This document shows, one piece after another, positions 10,963 through 22,749 of a stretch of 64,000 nucleotides of DNA. Positions within the stretch are counted from its first letter, which is position 1, and the number at the start of each line of letters is the position of its first letter. Origin of the DNA: Brachycybe producta. Taxonomy: Eukaryota > Arthropoda > Diplopoda > Playtdesmida > Andrognathidae. The position numbers were made by a program, and so were the translations under genes. The notes beneath the pieces are model-generated. The model searched no databases and was not told the origin of the DNA. It worked only from the letters and a program-made list of their open reading frames with translations. The stretch covers positions 1 through 64,000 of the forward strand of contig JAUPFP010000023.1 of assembly GCA_036925085.1 (NCBI GenBank), read 5' to 3'.

Positions 10963-11825
10963 CAGTGGCGTAGCTAGGCTTGGTTGCGCCCCCCCGCCGC
11001 GTAAAACTTTGCGCCCCCCCCGGGCTGCTTAAAACGTTGCGCTCCCTTTAAGTCCCCATCCACTTAGCCTCATACTGGGGGAGGTGCTATTTTGATGAAC
11101 GGCGGATCAGTAAGAACAGTCGGAAGGTTAGGTTTAGTAAAATGAAGCTTGTTTCAGGGGGCCTGGGGGGCGCAGCCCCCCATTTTTTTAGCGTTATTAA
11201 ATCAAATTTGTCCATTTTTCCGACCGTTCCTCCCATTGAACAAATTACAGAACAGTCGGAACAATGGACTAATTTGATTTAATAATTCTTTAAAAAAAAG
11301 TCGGGGTCTGCGCCCCCCAGACCCCCTGCAACAACTTAATTTTACTAAACCAAACCTTCGGACTGCTCCTACTATTTTTCCGACTGTTCGTACCGTTTTT
11401 CGGACCTTTCCGCTATTCATCAAAATAGTACCCCCCTATAAAAATTTCTAAGCACAATAAACGAAATGAAAGTCGATTTATATTTGAAAATAACTGAATA
11501 AATTAAGCGAGTGATTCGGAATCACTTGCTTAATTTATTCAATTATTTTTGAAAATGCATCGACTTTCATTTTGTTTTTTGCGCCCCAAACTTCCTGCGT
11601 CCCCCCCCCCCCCGCAGTTGCGGGTCTGGTGGGTCCCTAGCTACGCCACTGCCCGCCCTTCCCATGAATATTTACCAGTGCAACTATGTAGTGTGTAAAA
11701 GTAAATATTAAATGAAAGTCGATTTATTTTCGAAAATAAATCGACTTTCATTTTGTTTTTTGCGCCCCCAAACCTGCTGCGCCCCCCGCAGTTGCGGGTC
11801 CTGCGGGTGCCTAGCTACGCCAGTG
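10963..11825. mobile_element. hAT-type element with CAGTGGCGTAGCTAGG ends and 8-bp TSD
   Basis: The left end CAGTGGCGTAGCTAGG is matched inverted at the right end (CTAGCTACGCCAGTG). The 8-bp duplication AATATAAT is exact at 10955-10962 and 11826-11833. A second right-type end (CTAGCTACGCCACTG) lies inside at about 11640-11651, and a foreign TIR element at 11076-11438. There is no open transposase. Confidence 0.9.
11076..11438. mobile_element. TIR element nested in the hAT element
   Basis: The left end carries GGTGCTATTTTGATGAACGG. The right end, read on the minus strand, carries GTACTATTTTGATGAATAG. The interior has GGGGGC/GCCCCC-rich inverted blocks. Confidence 0.7.
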
Positions 11826-12142
11826 AATATAATATAGATTACGTAAACTATTGAAAAAAATATTGATTTAGTATTTTAATTTTAAAGTATTAATAATAAA
11901 GTCAATTTTTATTTGTGTTCATGTCCTTAACTGGATTCCGTATAATTTACCTAAACACATTTAATTTGAATTCATGTGTGGAAGGTATTATGGAGAATTC
12001 TGTGCTAAAGCAGATTGTAATCAACATATTGCGTTTAAGAACTTAATTCTCAGTTATAGCAGTACATTGATGATTTTGGTTATAGCAAAGAGTTTCCTAT
12101 TTAGGTAAAATACATGTAGTAAAGTTTTTGGTTATGTATAGT

Positions 12143-12329
12143 TGCCTCACCATAAGATGAAGCTAGTGACGTCATCATTTAGTCTGATAGATAAGGGGAC
12201 TATAGCAAACAGTTTCAAAAAGGATTCTTGCAGTCTTTTGTTATTATCCATTTTTAATCTGCTAAAATCATATAAGTTTAAATTTTGTGTTAACCCCTCT
12301 GGCGTCACGAGCTTGATCTTAGGCGAGGA
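12143..12329. repeat. Family C MITE, second copy
   Basis: TTGCCTCACCATAAGATGAA and TAGTGACGTCA at the left; GGCGTCACGAGCTTGATCTT and AGGCGAGGAAACC at the right. It diverges from the copy at 10552-10779. Confidence 0.75.
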
Positions 12330-13509
12330 AACCATACACAAACAGTGTATGGTATGGTATCTAATATCATAATTTGCTAAGGGATGACTCTCTCTATCTA
12401 TCCATTCCTCACTTCCTCCCTCTCTTTGTGCACGAATGTTCTTGGAAACTACATACTCTAGAATCGTGAAAATTAACCATTATGGGCTTCTTTTTAGGCT
12501 ACATTAGAATTTTCAAATTGCCTCCATTTACCTCATTTTTGTGAAAAATCATCAAATTTTACCAGAACCCCTGAACATAAAAAGTTGGCAGCCAGGAAAG
12601 CTTTCTTTATTGCATCACGCTTTTTTCAAAAAATAAATTAACCCACGTGGGTTGTGGCAAAGGTCACCATTGATCTCACAATTTACATTGGTAGCAAAAT
12701 TGGTTATGTCTTTTGCAGAGTTGGTTATGTCTTTGCAACTTGTTACTTGGTTCAAGTGACAAGTCCTGGCTGGAGTTTTTGTTTATTAATTTTTTTCAAT
12801 GCAAGGCAGTCGATATATGCCAGGATCAAGTGAAGTATTTACTCGAAATGTACATTGTAAAATGTTCCTAATCTGAGATATTATGCAGTGTAAGGCTATC
12901 ACTATCACACCCGTCAAAGACGAGCTTTCATTCTAGTTATAAATATTGTTCAAGGTAGCAAAATAAGAGGAGAATTACATGAGCACACTTTAATTATCCA
13001 AAACTGAGACAAGATCATAGGTTGGGGTGGACCTGGGCTGGCATTTTTATAAAACAACCCTGTCGGTCCTAGTGGGCTTTAACGGTTTCATGGGTCTGGC
13101 GAATTTTTTAAAAAAAGCCCAGACCATACGTTTTCTTGGGCTTGGTGGGCCTCATTCAGTTGGTTGGCTATAGGCTCACTATAATTAAAGTTTTGTGGGC
13201 TGGCTTGAGCCTCAATTATTAAAAAAAAAGTGTGTATCTTTTTTTTTTCTTCATATTTTTTTTAAACTGTTTTGTTCATTTTTGGCACTTATAGGTCTAT
13301 TAATAAAACGTAATCAATATGAAACAATTTCGAAAACTTCGAACATTTATTTTTATTAAATAGATTTAAGATTTAGATTATAGATTTTATAGATTTAAAT
13401 AGATTATAAAAATTCTCCTAATATTATAATATTTATTAATTTTTTTTTTATTCCAGATGTATTTTATTGCAAAATGAAATAAACTGAATATATATGTTAC
13501 AAGCCTAAT

Positions 13510-13576
13510 GAAGCTTCCGTAACTTCCGTTTACATTTTGTTTGACGTCATCGCCACGTGCTAGATTTTTCCAGAAG
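13510..13576 (+). promoter_or_regulatory. Heat-shock elements and a CRE upstream of DNAJA
   Basis: GAAGCTTC at 13510-13517 and TTCCAGAA at 13568-13575 both fit the nGAAnnTTCn dimer of heat-shock factor sites. Between them lie TGACGTCA (about 13541-13548) and a CACGTG E-box. They precede a probable 5' UTR exon that ends at 13771 with the donor GTAAGT. Placement upstream of an Hsp40 gene supports HSF control. Function is inferred. Confidence 0.55.
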
Positions 13577-14095
13577 ATTATTTTTCTAATCCGTCAGGTG
13601 TCGCCACTATCCAACAAGAGAAGATTCGTTTTGCTGGAAATTTCTATTCGACTTTCAGAGTTTTTCTTTTTGTCGTCCTTTTTCCGTTTTGCTGTTTCAG
13701 CTGCTGTTTGTTTCGTCCGATTTCGTTCGTCTTTTAACGAACCTACAATACTTAAAAGGTTTAAAATCGTTGTAAGTACGATTTAGATTCATGTTTAAAC
13801 GAAAAAACGATCTAAAAATGATAAAAATCATCGTTTTTGTCTTCATTACGTTATATTTTCAAGGCCTTTTTTGCAAAAAAAAAAAAAAAACTACATTTAA
13901 ATAATCCTTGTTTCATTGTTCTCGAACAGTCGAAATTGCTTTAAATTTACTAACATTTTGAGCCTTTTAAAAAAAAATCACGAGACATGTGCGAACCGTT
14001 TTAATGGTTCGTTTTCACACTACACAATCGTTTTATGTTTGAATTTTTCTGTTTTGTGTTTTATTTTCTAGAAAGGGTAATAAGAGTAATAAAGA

Positions 14096-15999
14096 ATGGT
14101 TAAAGAGACTACTTACTACGATATTCTCGGCGTAAAACCATCGTGTACATCGGATGAATTGAAGAAAGCGTACAGAAAACTCGCTCTCAAGTTTCATCCC
14201 GATAAGAACCCGAACGAAGGCGAAAAAGTTCGAAACGACGATGATGATGCCACTAAAATCGAATGTTTTCTAAACCTAAAATTCATCCTTTGTCTTTTAG
14301 TTCAAACTCATTTCTCAGGCTTATGAAGTGTTGTCTAATCCCGAGAAACGTCGTCTTTATGATCAAGGAGGAGAACAAGCGATTAAAGATGGAGCAGGTG
14401 GAGGAGGCGGAGGAGCGTTCTCGTCACCGATGGAAATCTTTGAGATGTTTTTCGGCGGTGGTGGAATGAGGCAGAGGCAAAGAAAGGGTAAAGATGTCGT
14501 ACATCAGTTGAGTGTCACTTTGGACGAGCTCTACAAAGGAGCCGTTCGAAAATTGGCTCTCAATAAGAACGTTGTTTGCGAGAAATGCGAAGGTAACGAC
14601 TGAACACCCTTGAATTTATAAATGTCTGCTTTTTTTCGTAACAAGTCGTGAAAAATTTCAGTTGAAACTATAATAAAAATTATCATAAAAACTTCTATTA
14701 TTATTTTAGTTTTGTAAATTCTTTCGATTAGCATACGCTTAGCCTCTACGTAGGAGGATGTAACAACTACAAAGCCTTTGTTTTAAGGTTAGCGGCTCTT
14801 AATCGAAAAAGATCCCTGGTTTCAATTAAATCTTGAAATTCTTTCACAACTTGTTATGAAAAGGCAGTTTTTGTAATTTTTTTGTACAAAAAAAAATGTG
14901 TTTTTCTCTTAACGATCGTTGTCTTTTGGGATATTTTCAGGAAGAGGAGGAAAGAAAGGAGCAGTCGAAACGTGTCCGAACTGCAAAGGATCCGGATTTC
15001 AGGTCCGAATCCAACAGTTGGCTCCAGGAATGGTTCAGCAGATCCAATCGATGTGCGGAGAATGTCAAGGACAAGGAGAACGCATCCACTCTAAGGATCG
15101 TTGTAAAACATGCCAAGGAAGGAAAGTTGTACGCGAAAGGAAGATTCTCGAGGTTCATGTAGACAAAGGTTAACAAACAAATAGTGGTTTTTCGATTTGA
15201 GAATTAACAACGTGACTTTTTGTTTGGTTATTTTTTAACTTCTAAAGGTATGTTAGACGGACAGAAGATCATTTTCACTGGTGAAGGAGATCAGGAACCG
15301 GAGTTGGAAGCTGGGGACATTATCATCGTACTGGACGAGAAGGAACACGACGTATTCAGGCGAAATCATAACGATCTCATCATGCAGATCGAATTAGATC
15401 TGGTTGAGAGTTTGTGTGGATTTCAGAAGGCCATCAAAACTTTAGATGATCGAGAACTCGTCATCACGGCTTTGCCAGGTAAAATATCAGCGTTTTCTGT
15501 GAAAAGTGAGAAGATAAAACAACAATTTCTCGCTTTTTAATTGCTGGATTCAATAGTATCGAATGGATAAATCTGTTCGATACCATTGAACGATGCGATT
15601 GAATCGAAGAAATACATCTTGAAGAAGGGTTCTGTAATATTCAAAAGGGACTTCTTTCTTTTCGTTAAAGGTGAAGTGGTGAAACACAACGACATTCGTT
15701 GCGTCCAGGGTGAAGGAATGCCTCAATACAAGAATCCGTTCGAAAAAGGACGTCTCATTATCCAGTTCAGTGTTAAGTTTCCACCTTCCGATTTCCTTCC
15801 GGCCGATAAGGTTGTCGAACTGGAGGCTCTCCTTCCTGCGAGACCAGTCACCGAAGTCTCTCACGACGCCGAAGAAGTCCATATGATGGAGATCGATTTA
15901 GAACAGGACAGAAGACGACAACATCATCATAGAAATGCTTATGACGAAGATGACGAACCTCATCATAGAGTTGGTGGCGTCCAATGTCAGAATAGTTAA
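14096..15999 (+). CDS. DNAJA: Type I Hsp40 co-chaperone (DnaJ subfamily A)
   Basis: Exons 14096-14227, 14301-14592, 14941-15168, 15248-15478 and 15671-15999 join to 404 codons (403 aa), the normal family length. The J domain (about 1-65) has the HPD motif at residues 34-36, which stimulates Hsp70 ATPase. A Gly-rich linker ([12 protein letters not shown]) follows. The zinc-binding region carries all four CxxC units: [24 protein letters not shown] and CKTCQGRK. The C-terminal substrate-binding domain includes [18 protein letters not shown], and the tail ends GGVQCQNS, close to the GGVQCQTS end typical of DNAJA proteins. A leader exon ends at 13771 and its acceptor is at 14070-14071. AATAAA lies at 14-19 nt after the stop (16014-16019). 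It works in the cytosol with Hsp70 in folding. The first coding intron uses a weak donor (GTTCGA). Which paralogue (A1, A2 or A4) it is cannot be settled here. Confidence 0.95.
14719..14811. repeat. Family G MITE in DNAJA intron
   Basis: TTCTTTCGATTAGCATACGC at the left and AGCGGCTCTTAATCGAAAAA at the right. Short copy of about 93 bp. Confidence 0.7.
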
Positions 16000-16019
16000 T
16001 TGCACAGTTAACGAATAAA

Positions 16020-17614
16020 TGAATTCAAACAACTTATTTATATATATCAGTTCTTGTATTCGTTTATTTGCTTGTTTTATTTTGTTTTGTCTCTTTCCTT
16101 AATTTTTTTTGACCAAAAAAAATGAACGTTTTGTTTTGAAACGGAGCAAGTATTAGACAAGTGTTGTCAAGGGCTGAAAACGGTTCGCACTTTATTCCAT
16201 TTCGTTAAAACACGGTTATTTAAAAACGTAGAAAATGATTCTTAAACAAAGTGAAATCTTATTTAAATTAGTAATTAATAATTACAAAAAAAAACCTCCC
16301 TTAAAACTTCATTTTTTTTTAGAGATTGGCGGCTTCTCAATATAGGAATCTTATAACAAATTTTATTAAACTTATTTGGCAGTTTATCCCTTTGTACCAT
16401 TCTTTGTCTTGTGTGTGTCAATGTGTAAATATTTTTAATTATTTCATGAAAAAACGATTCTAAATTTCCATCTCTAAACGTTTTGTCAAACTGGAAATAA
16501 GCAAATGTAATTTATGTTGTGTCTTATCATGCAGAGTACTTCATTTTAATTCTTTTGTGCGCCTAAATTTCTAATTCTTTTCCGTTATAATAGATATGAC
16601 TGTGCTTTTTGTTCATTGGATTTAAATTGAATAAAGTGTTAACGCCGACACTAAAAATGGTTCTGGTAATTCCGTTTCTAACTAATATGGAAAAAGTAGC
16701 ATAAAAGATGAGTGACGGGAAAGTACGTTTTTTAGTAGATTTCTAGCACTAACAGTCCACACAGTTTACATAAAGTTAGAAAAAATCCTGATTATTTAAC
16801 CTTGCAACAAAATGCAATTTTCTAAAAAAAAAATTATATAGAGCCCATTAGAGACTTGTCAGAAGTTCCTGAAGTTAGAAATAGAAATAAAAACAATATA
16901 CTACTTCAGTAGCCAAATTAAGTCATTTCGCAAATAGCCTACAAGAAAATTCCAACTAAAGAACGTACTGCATTCATGTTTATTAAATGTTCATATGCAC
17001 AAGGTTCTTTTGTTTGTTAAATATGATAGCTGCAGTTTCTTAGTCCCTACAATATTTATGAATACAACAGTGTGCGTTTCTTGAAAGTTAGTATGTAAAG
17101 CCCATATTTAAATTAATTGCTAATTTTTTGACGCCTACAGTGAACATTCCATAATCAACAGAATCGACTTTCAGCCTAAATTGATTTGCATTTCAAAATA
17201 ATAAATTTATCACTTTTATTTTTTCTTCATTAAAATCGCGTGATTTAAATGAAACCCCTGTTGACTCATTTTCTAATGGTTGGTATTTAGCATTGATTAA
17301 TAATAGTAATTTCGTACTATTTCATTATGTTTATATATTATTTGATTAAAGAATTTATAGAAAAATAGCAAAATCCTTTATTTACCACCAAACAGATACC
17401 GAAAAAAGTATAAAATAACAGAACTGATGAAATTTTGAAAAAAAAAAAATTTTGTGATACATACAACTTAAAAGCTAAAAAAACACATTTAACTTATGGA
17501 AAGACACCAACCCTCTCAGAGGATACAATCGAATGAGTCTTTCGTTCTGGAATTAGCTTCATTACTTAAGCACAAGTTTTAAAAAACCATGAAATTTTCT
17601 CCGTTTATTAAGAA
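16020..17614. other. Convergent spacer between DNAJA and PDIA5
   Basis: AT-rich, with the DNAJA polyadenylation signal (16014-16019) just before it. I see no coding sequence or clear repeat. Confidence 0.6.
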
Positions 17615-20600
17615 TCATAACTCGTCTTTCGGCTTTGGTGGATGTGTCATGAAATCGATGAAACCGTCAACAGTTCTCGATCGATCGTAATCACTAACGA
17701 ACTTACCGTTTCTGAAAAATGTCATAGATCATTAAAATAAATGAAACTACTTGACCAACTTAACGACCTTCAATTCAATCTTACCTAAAGTATTTCACTG
17801 AAACGAAATGAAAAATATTCTAGTTTTAATTTTTATAATTAAAAAAAAAAGAGCGGTCGTACCCGTCGGAAACCCTTTAATGTCGAAACGCTGTTTTAGC
17901 TGCGATTCTATGGTTGCATCGACCGCTGCGAACGCACCAGACATCTACAAAAAAAAAGTAAACGAGATAAACCAAAGACTCATTATCAACTCATAATTTA
18001 TTATTAAACCGTACCCTCTTAAGGCTAGCTATTTGAGCAGCTTCGGCAAAAATTGGCTTCAAGCTCGTACAATGGCCACACCCTGTTCGCAATATAAACA
18101 ACAGATATGCAACCAAATTTAAAAGTAAAACAAATTGAGTAAATAGACAGGAAAAACATGCTAACATGGTGCATAGAACATAACAAGTGCCGACTCGTGA
18201 GAATTAACGAAATCGGAAAATGTATCATCTTTCAAAAAATTCAGATGTTCAGCGCCATTGAGACCGGCGAAAAAATCTTCGGGATTTGATGTTTTTTTCT
18301 TAGAAGGTGCAGAAGGATCCTTCATGAACGAAACGAAACCACTTTCCTGAAATCGAGCAAGTCATTGTTACGATATATCTGTCAGCCGTCAAAATATTTG
18401 ACTCCTGTTACCGTACGATCACCGTCGTAATCGGACACACTCTTCAGGTAACTGAAATATTTGATTGTTGGAAAACCACTGACGTTGTACACACCACACA
18501 ATGAATTGTATAAAGTACAATCGACTGCAGCAAAGGCAACCTAAAAAAAAATAGTACAGAAAAATAGTAAAAAAAAAAAACATACAAAAAGAAGAGTGAA
18601 AAACATTTCATTTTTTTCCATTTTCAAACAAGGTGTAGTAGCATCTTGGCTCTTAAGAGATATCTAAATCATACTTGAAGATCTTCTTGAAACTTTTCGG
18701 CAGCTCCTTCGAATTCTGGTTTCGCCCTTTTACAATGGCCACACCAAGGAGCATAAAACATAACGATTGCATGTTTCTTCTTTTTTAAAAACGACTTAAA
18801 GTTTTCATCGTTCAGATGTGCGACGCTGGTTTCAGTTTCAGACCATGGTTTTTCAGGGGGAGGAGGAGGTGGAGGTTCCTTTGGACTATGAAGAGTACAA
18901 TCATTATTATTACGATTATTCAACAAGACACAAATTGTAATAAAAAACATACTCCTTCATAAACTCAATTATTTTGTCTGCTGTTCGCAACGAGACATCG
19001 TAAACAAACTCTCCATTTCTGTAATTTTAAACATTTTACTTTCGTTTAAAAAAAAGAAGATTGAATTGCATTTTAAGTTTTTAACATTTAACTTACTTGA
19101 AGTATTTTACTGTTTCGAAGAAAAAAAAATAGCAAGTTTTAAACAACAAACACATAGTACAATCAATGAAAATAAAGTCTACCTGTAGGATACCCTTTGA
19201 TGCCAAACTTCGATCCAATAGTTTGCTCTTTTGTAGCATCAACTGCCGCCAAAACACCACCGATCTAAAATTAAAACAAGTTTCATGTATGATTGTCATT
19301 TATTTGAGTTCAAATTTATGGGTTTGCGATCATTACTTGCTCAGATTTCAGACTGGCAGCAGCAGACACGTATTCAGGTTTCATTGATTTGCAATGACCG
19401 CACCCTACAAATAACGAAACACAAATTACTTTCAAGTTGTTTATATATGCATTGCCGTTCACATATTCACTTACAAGGAGCATAAAACATTACAAGGACC
19501 GACGGTTCTTTAGATAATGTGCTATCGAACGTTTCATCAGTCAAGTGGACGACTTCGCTCGGTTCCTCGCTCCACTCACGTTCTTTCATCTTCTCCTTCG
19601 GTTGGCTAGGACTTAAAAGGAAGAATAAAATCATTAGCCTTTTTGATACTTTTACGATAACCAAACGGCCATAACAAAATCAAATTTCTAACTTTCTTAT
19701 AAAATCGACCAGCCCATTTTTATTGTTGTCTCCTTCGTAAACTTGTTTCAGTCGTCCTCGTCTACAAAATGTCAATACAACATGTTAAAAAAACTCATTA
19801 AAAAGTTTTTTTTAGACGGAACGATTGAAATACTCGAAGTATAAGATTGTCGGAAACCCAGAAATATTAAAATGTTGTCTAATGCCAGCATTTTCAGGTT
19901 TGTTAACGTCCATCGCAGCGAGAACCTGAAAAAAAAAAAGAAACACATATTTAAAAAACAAACAGCCAATTATTAAGATCCGTTGCACTCACAGCAATTT
20001 TCTTCACTTCAGCTGCAGCCTGAGCAAAATCAGGCTTTAATTTCTTGCAAAAGCCACACCCTGCATAACAAAATAACCAAGACAACGTAATTTAAATACT
20101 TAGAAACAAGTAACTTGCAGGAAAACAATAAAATTACTTACAAGGAGCATAAAACATAACTAAAATAGGTTTTGTTTCTTTAGTAAGCAGTTTTTCCAAA
20201 ACCTATGAAATAAACCAATACTCAAAAGTTACTTTTCTCTCACATAGAACAAAATATCAGAACGTTCTCGAATGATTTGAGAAATTCAGAACAAACTGCA
20301 AACGCTTCAATAACGTAAACATAAAATTCCTATCAAATCCAGCAAAACAAATTCAGAGTTCGAAATATCTGTCAAACTAATTAAAAATAATCTATGAACC
20401 ATTTTCTATGGATTTCATATAAAAACAATGATTCTAAAGCTATTTTCGACCTCGAATTGATTCAAGTTAAACCCAGAAAGTTTGTGTATTATGTACAAGA
20501 AACACGTACTAATGCATCGGAAATATGAAAAATATCTGCTGCCATCTCGTCCTCCTCCCATGGAACATCTCCTGTCGGATTTCTCATAAACGTCACCATA

Positions 20601-21537
20601 GACTTTCAAATAGAAACAAACAATCATTAAAAACACGTTATATAACCAAAAAGAGATTCCTCTTCACTTGGATCGTTTCTTTTCTGTCGTAATCTTTGTG
20701 AAAATCTCCATCTCTAAATAAAATAAAAAATAGCGTGAGATGTACGCCAAGCAACGTCATAAAACGTGACCGAAACTAACTTGTAATGCTTCAGAGTAAC
20801 AGGTTCTGGTGCAATCTTAAGCTTCTTACACATCTTCTTTCCTTCGCTGTGAAAAAAAATCCATGAAATGACATAAAAATATGAACAATTTTTAAAGTTG
20901 CAACCTTCCACAGTCAACGTAGACCAAAGTTCCTTCTCCTCGAATCGTTTCGGCCACAGACTGAAACACTCTGAGCAAAGTACTTGCATCTTTAGCTGAA
21001 AAAAACAAACAAAAAATAAAAAAAATAATTTTGTTAGTTAGGATGATAAAAATGAAACCTGATTTGGCAAAAAGAACTAAAACATTCGTTTTCGTGCGAA
21101 GAATCTTCTTAAAATCTTTAAAATCGTTCACATTTGTGATAATATTGCCGGAATCTGTCTTTTTCGCATCTGTTATTGAGATTTGTGGCCAGAAGATGAA
21201 AATCTGTTATTAAAAACAACAAGATGCTTATTAGAAATTGTTTAGACAATGAAAACTGCAACATATATATTCGTGAAATGTTTATTGAAAGTACGACGAG
21301 TGTGGTTCTTTTATTGTATTCTTAATTCGGTTTCTGTCGGCTATTCCAATAGAGGAGCCACATTCGCCGTACCTGAATCAAAGCGTCATTAAAATAGCTT
21401 AATAAGAACGCTTTAAACTAGAAAACTTGTCTCAAACACATACAAATAATATATTTCTATCAAAAACATGTGATTTACTAAGTAATAATACATACAAGCA
21501 CAATAAAAACCAACAAAAACTTAATATGAAACGTCAT
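17615..21537 (-). CDS. PDIA5: Protein disulfide-isomerase A5, four-module form with KDEL
   Basis: Twenty-two coding exons run from 21496-21537 down to 17615-17711 and join to 640 codons (639 aa) with every phase closing. A signal peptide (MTFHIKFLLVFIVLIFIFWP) starts the protein. Next comes a non-catalytic b-like domain (LRTKTNVLVLFAKS, VYVDCG, CKKLKIAPE) matching the PDIA5 N-terminus. Four thioredoxin modules follow, with active sites CGFC (183-186), CGHC (305-308), CGHC (428-431) and CGHC (555-558), each preceded by FYAPW. The protein ends KPKDEL, an ER-retrieval signal. It should oxidise or isomerise disulfides in the ER lumen. Human PDIA5 is 519 aa with three such modules, so this protein carries one more. 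Exons of 68, 82 and 13 nt recur between modules, which points to duplication of exon sets. The CRE-like TGACGTCA lies 12-19 nt upstream of the ATG. Confidence 0.95.
17785..17797 (-). other. PDIA5: 13-nt microexon of PDIA5 (module 4)
   Basis: TGAAATACTTTAG sits between a TTTCAG acceptor and a GTAAGA donor. It is required to join GFPT to NGKF in frame, supplying VKYFR. Without it the neighbouring exons are out of phase. Confidence 0.85.
19097..19109 (-). other. PDIA5: 13-nt microexon of PDIA5 (module 2)
   Basis: TAAAATACTTCAA between AACAG and GTAAGT supplies VKYFK between GYPT and NGEF. It has the same size, phase and place in the thioredoxin module as the microexon at 17785-17797. Confidence 0.85.
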
Positions 21538-21548
21538 ATTGCGCTTTT

Positions 21549-21556
21549 TGACGTCA
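21549..21556. promoter_or_regulatory. CRE/UPRE-like TGACGTCA next to the PDIA5 start
   Basis: A perfect TGACGTCA palindrome 11 bases outside the ATG (21535-21537). ATF/CREB and ATF6-type factors bind such sites, which would fit an ER chaperone. Regulation is inferred only. Confidence 0.4.
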
Positions 21557-22008
21557 TCTACATGTAACTTGTAAGAATCGGCTGAACGCCGCCGATTTAT
21601 TTTGTACTTATTTAGTGGTCGCCGTTACTTAAAATTTATAGCCGCCGGTTTTTTCTCATTGAATTTTAGAAATATAACTAACTTATCCAGATTTTATGCT
21701 AACAAGAACAAAATTCAGGTGTTATCTTATATGTCACAAGAATTATAATATTTAAATTATTAATATTTAAATTTTATATTTGATGACAAATATAAATAAA
21801 TTTAGCATATTATGTTATTTGCATTTTAAATGGAATGGCAATTTTAAGATAAGATAATGACTGCAGTATACATAACTGATATATCATAACTGAAATAAAT
21901 GTCATTTTAAGATAAGTTATTTGAACGTTTATTAATTATTACAGAGTTTTATGAACAAAAGAATAAATGAAATAAAAAAAAATCTTCAATCCATGTTTTC
22001 CACCAAAA

Positions 22009-22749
22009 TCAGTCCCTTTCTTCGACTCCTTTACTTCCAGACCCTTGAAACGAAAGCGAAAAGCGATTAATTAAGCAGATTATCAACAGGTTTTTCCAGT
22101 GTCACCTCCCTATACATGTATAAATAAATATTACCTTTGCCGTCACAAGCGACAATCTTCACTTTATCAACTTTCTGAATGTCATGAAGTTCTTTGAACT
22201 CGACTCCATTTAAAACAAACGTCCAGACGTTGTCACAGAATCTGTAAGTCTTTAAATGTGAAGCCTAGAAATAGATTTTTACACATAAAAAACTGATATT
22301 CAAGGTATTCTTTCGATTAGGAGCCGCTAGCCTCCAATCTAAAACAGTAAAGTTGTTATATAGCTTGTGCTGAAAGCGCAAAACACGGCGAATAAGCTGT
22401 ACAATCGTATGCATAGAGGCTAAGCGGCTACTAATCGAAAGAATTTCCACTACAGTATATTATTGTGATCCACTCAAAAAGAGTGGTGAAAACCTTAAAA
22501 TTGAGTCGAGTCTTTATCCTTGATGCTAAAGCTGTATTAATGGCTTTATCGAACTGTAATAACACCTTCAGAGCCAACTGTGGTGTTATTTGACCTTGCT
22601 TTACCGAGACATAAACGAAAAAAACGAAGAAAAAACAATAAATAGAAAGCAAAACACATAAAAAATAAAAAAAGTACCTGAAGGAGTTCATCGAGACTTT
22701 CCTGCAAAGTATGACCTAAAGTCGTGTTTCTATACAATTGATAACTCAT
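22009..22749 (-). CDS. GTF2A2: Transcription initiation factor IIA subunit 2 (gamma)
   Basis: Exons 22678-22749, 22494-22598, 22135-22264 and 22009-22043 join to 114 codons (113 aa; human 109). The start [20 protein letters not shown] is almost the human sequence. [20 protein letters not shown] and [14 protein letters not shown] are diagnostic of the TFIIA gamma four-helix bundle and beta-barrel, which hold TBP on the TATA box. The C-terminus ([10 protein letters not shown], then [11 protein letters not shown]) differs from the human tail. The first intron ends at an unusual ...GGTAAAG acceptor. Intron 2 contains a family G inverted-repeat element (22308-22443). The gene is head to head with LYSMD about 590 bp away, so the promoters may be shared. 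Confidence 0.97.
22308..22443. repeat. Family G MITE in GTF2A2 intron
   Basis: Terminal inverted repeats of about 28 bp: TTCTTTCGATTAGGAGCCGC inward on the left and its complement ending GCTACTAATCGAAAGAA on the right. Related copies lie at 14719-14811 and 34167-34520. Confidence 0.8.

Larger units (their letters stand above)
10827..11980. repeat. Family B MITE, split by hAT insertion
   Basis: The ends CACACATACACAGTTAAATG and TTTGAATTCATGTGTG match the intact copy at 25113-25390. The two halves are separated by the element at 10963-11825. Confidence 0.85.
9498..13509. other. Intergenic stretch between divergent genes, repeats only
   Basis: AT-rich spacer with a TAA/CTA microsatellite (about 9688-9735), two family C copies, and the nested B plus hAT complex at 10827-11980. 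No coding exon is supported. Confidence 0.6.

Noticed and set aside
11202-11423. Open frame on the minus strand inside the 10963-11825 element
   Set aside because: It reads inverted-repeat sequence of the nested TIR element and has no transposase motif.
15550-15882. Open frame of 110 codons opposite DNAJA exon 5
   Set aside because: It is the antisense shadow of the DNAJA C-terminal exon.
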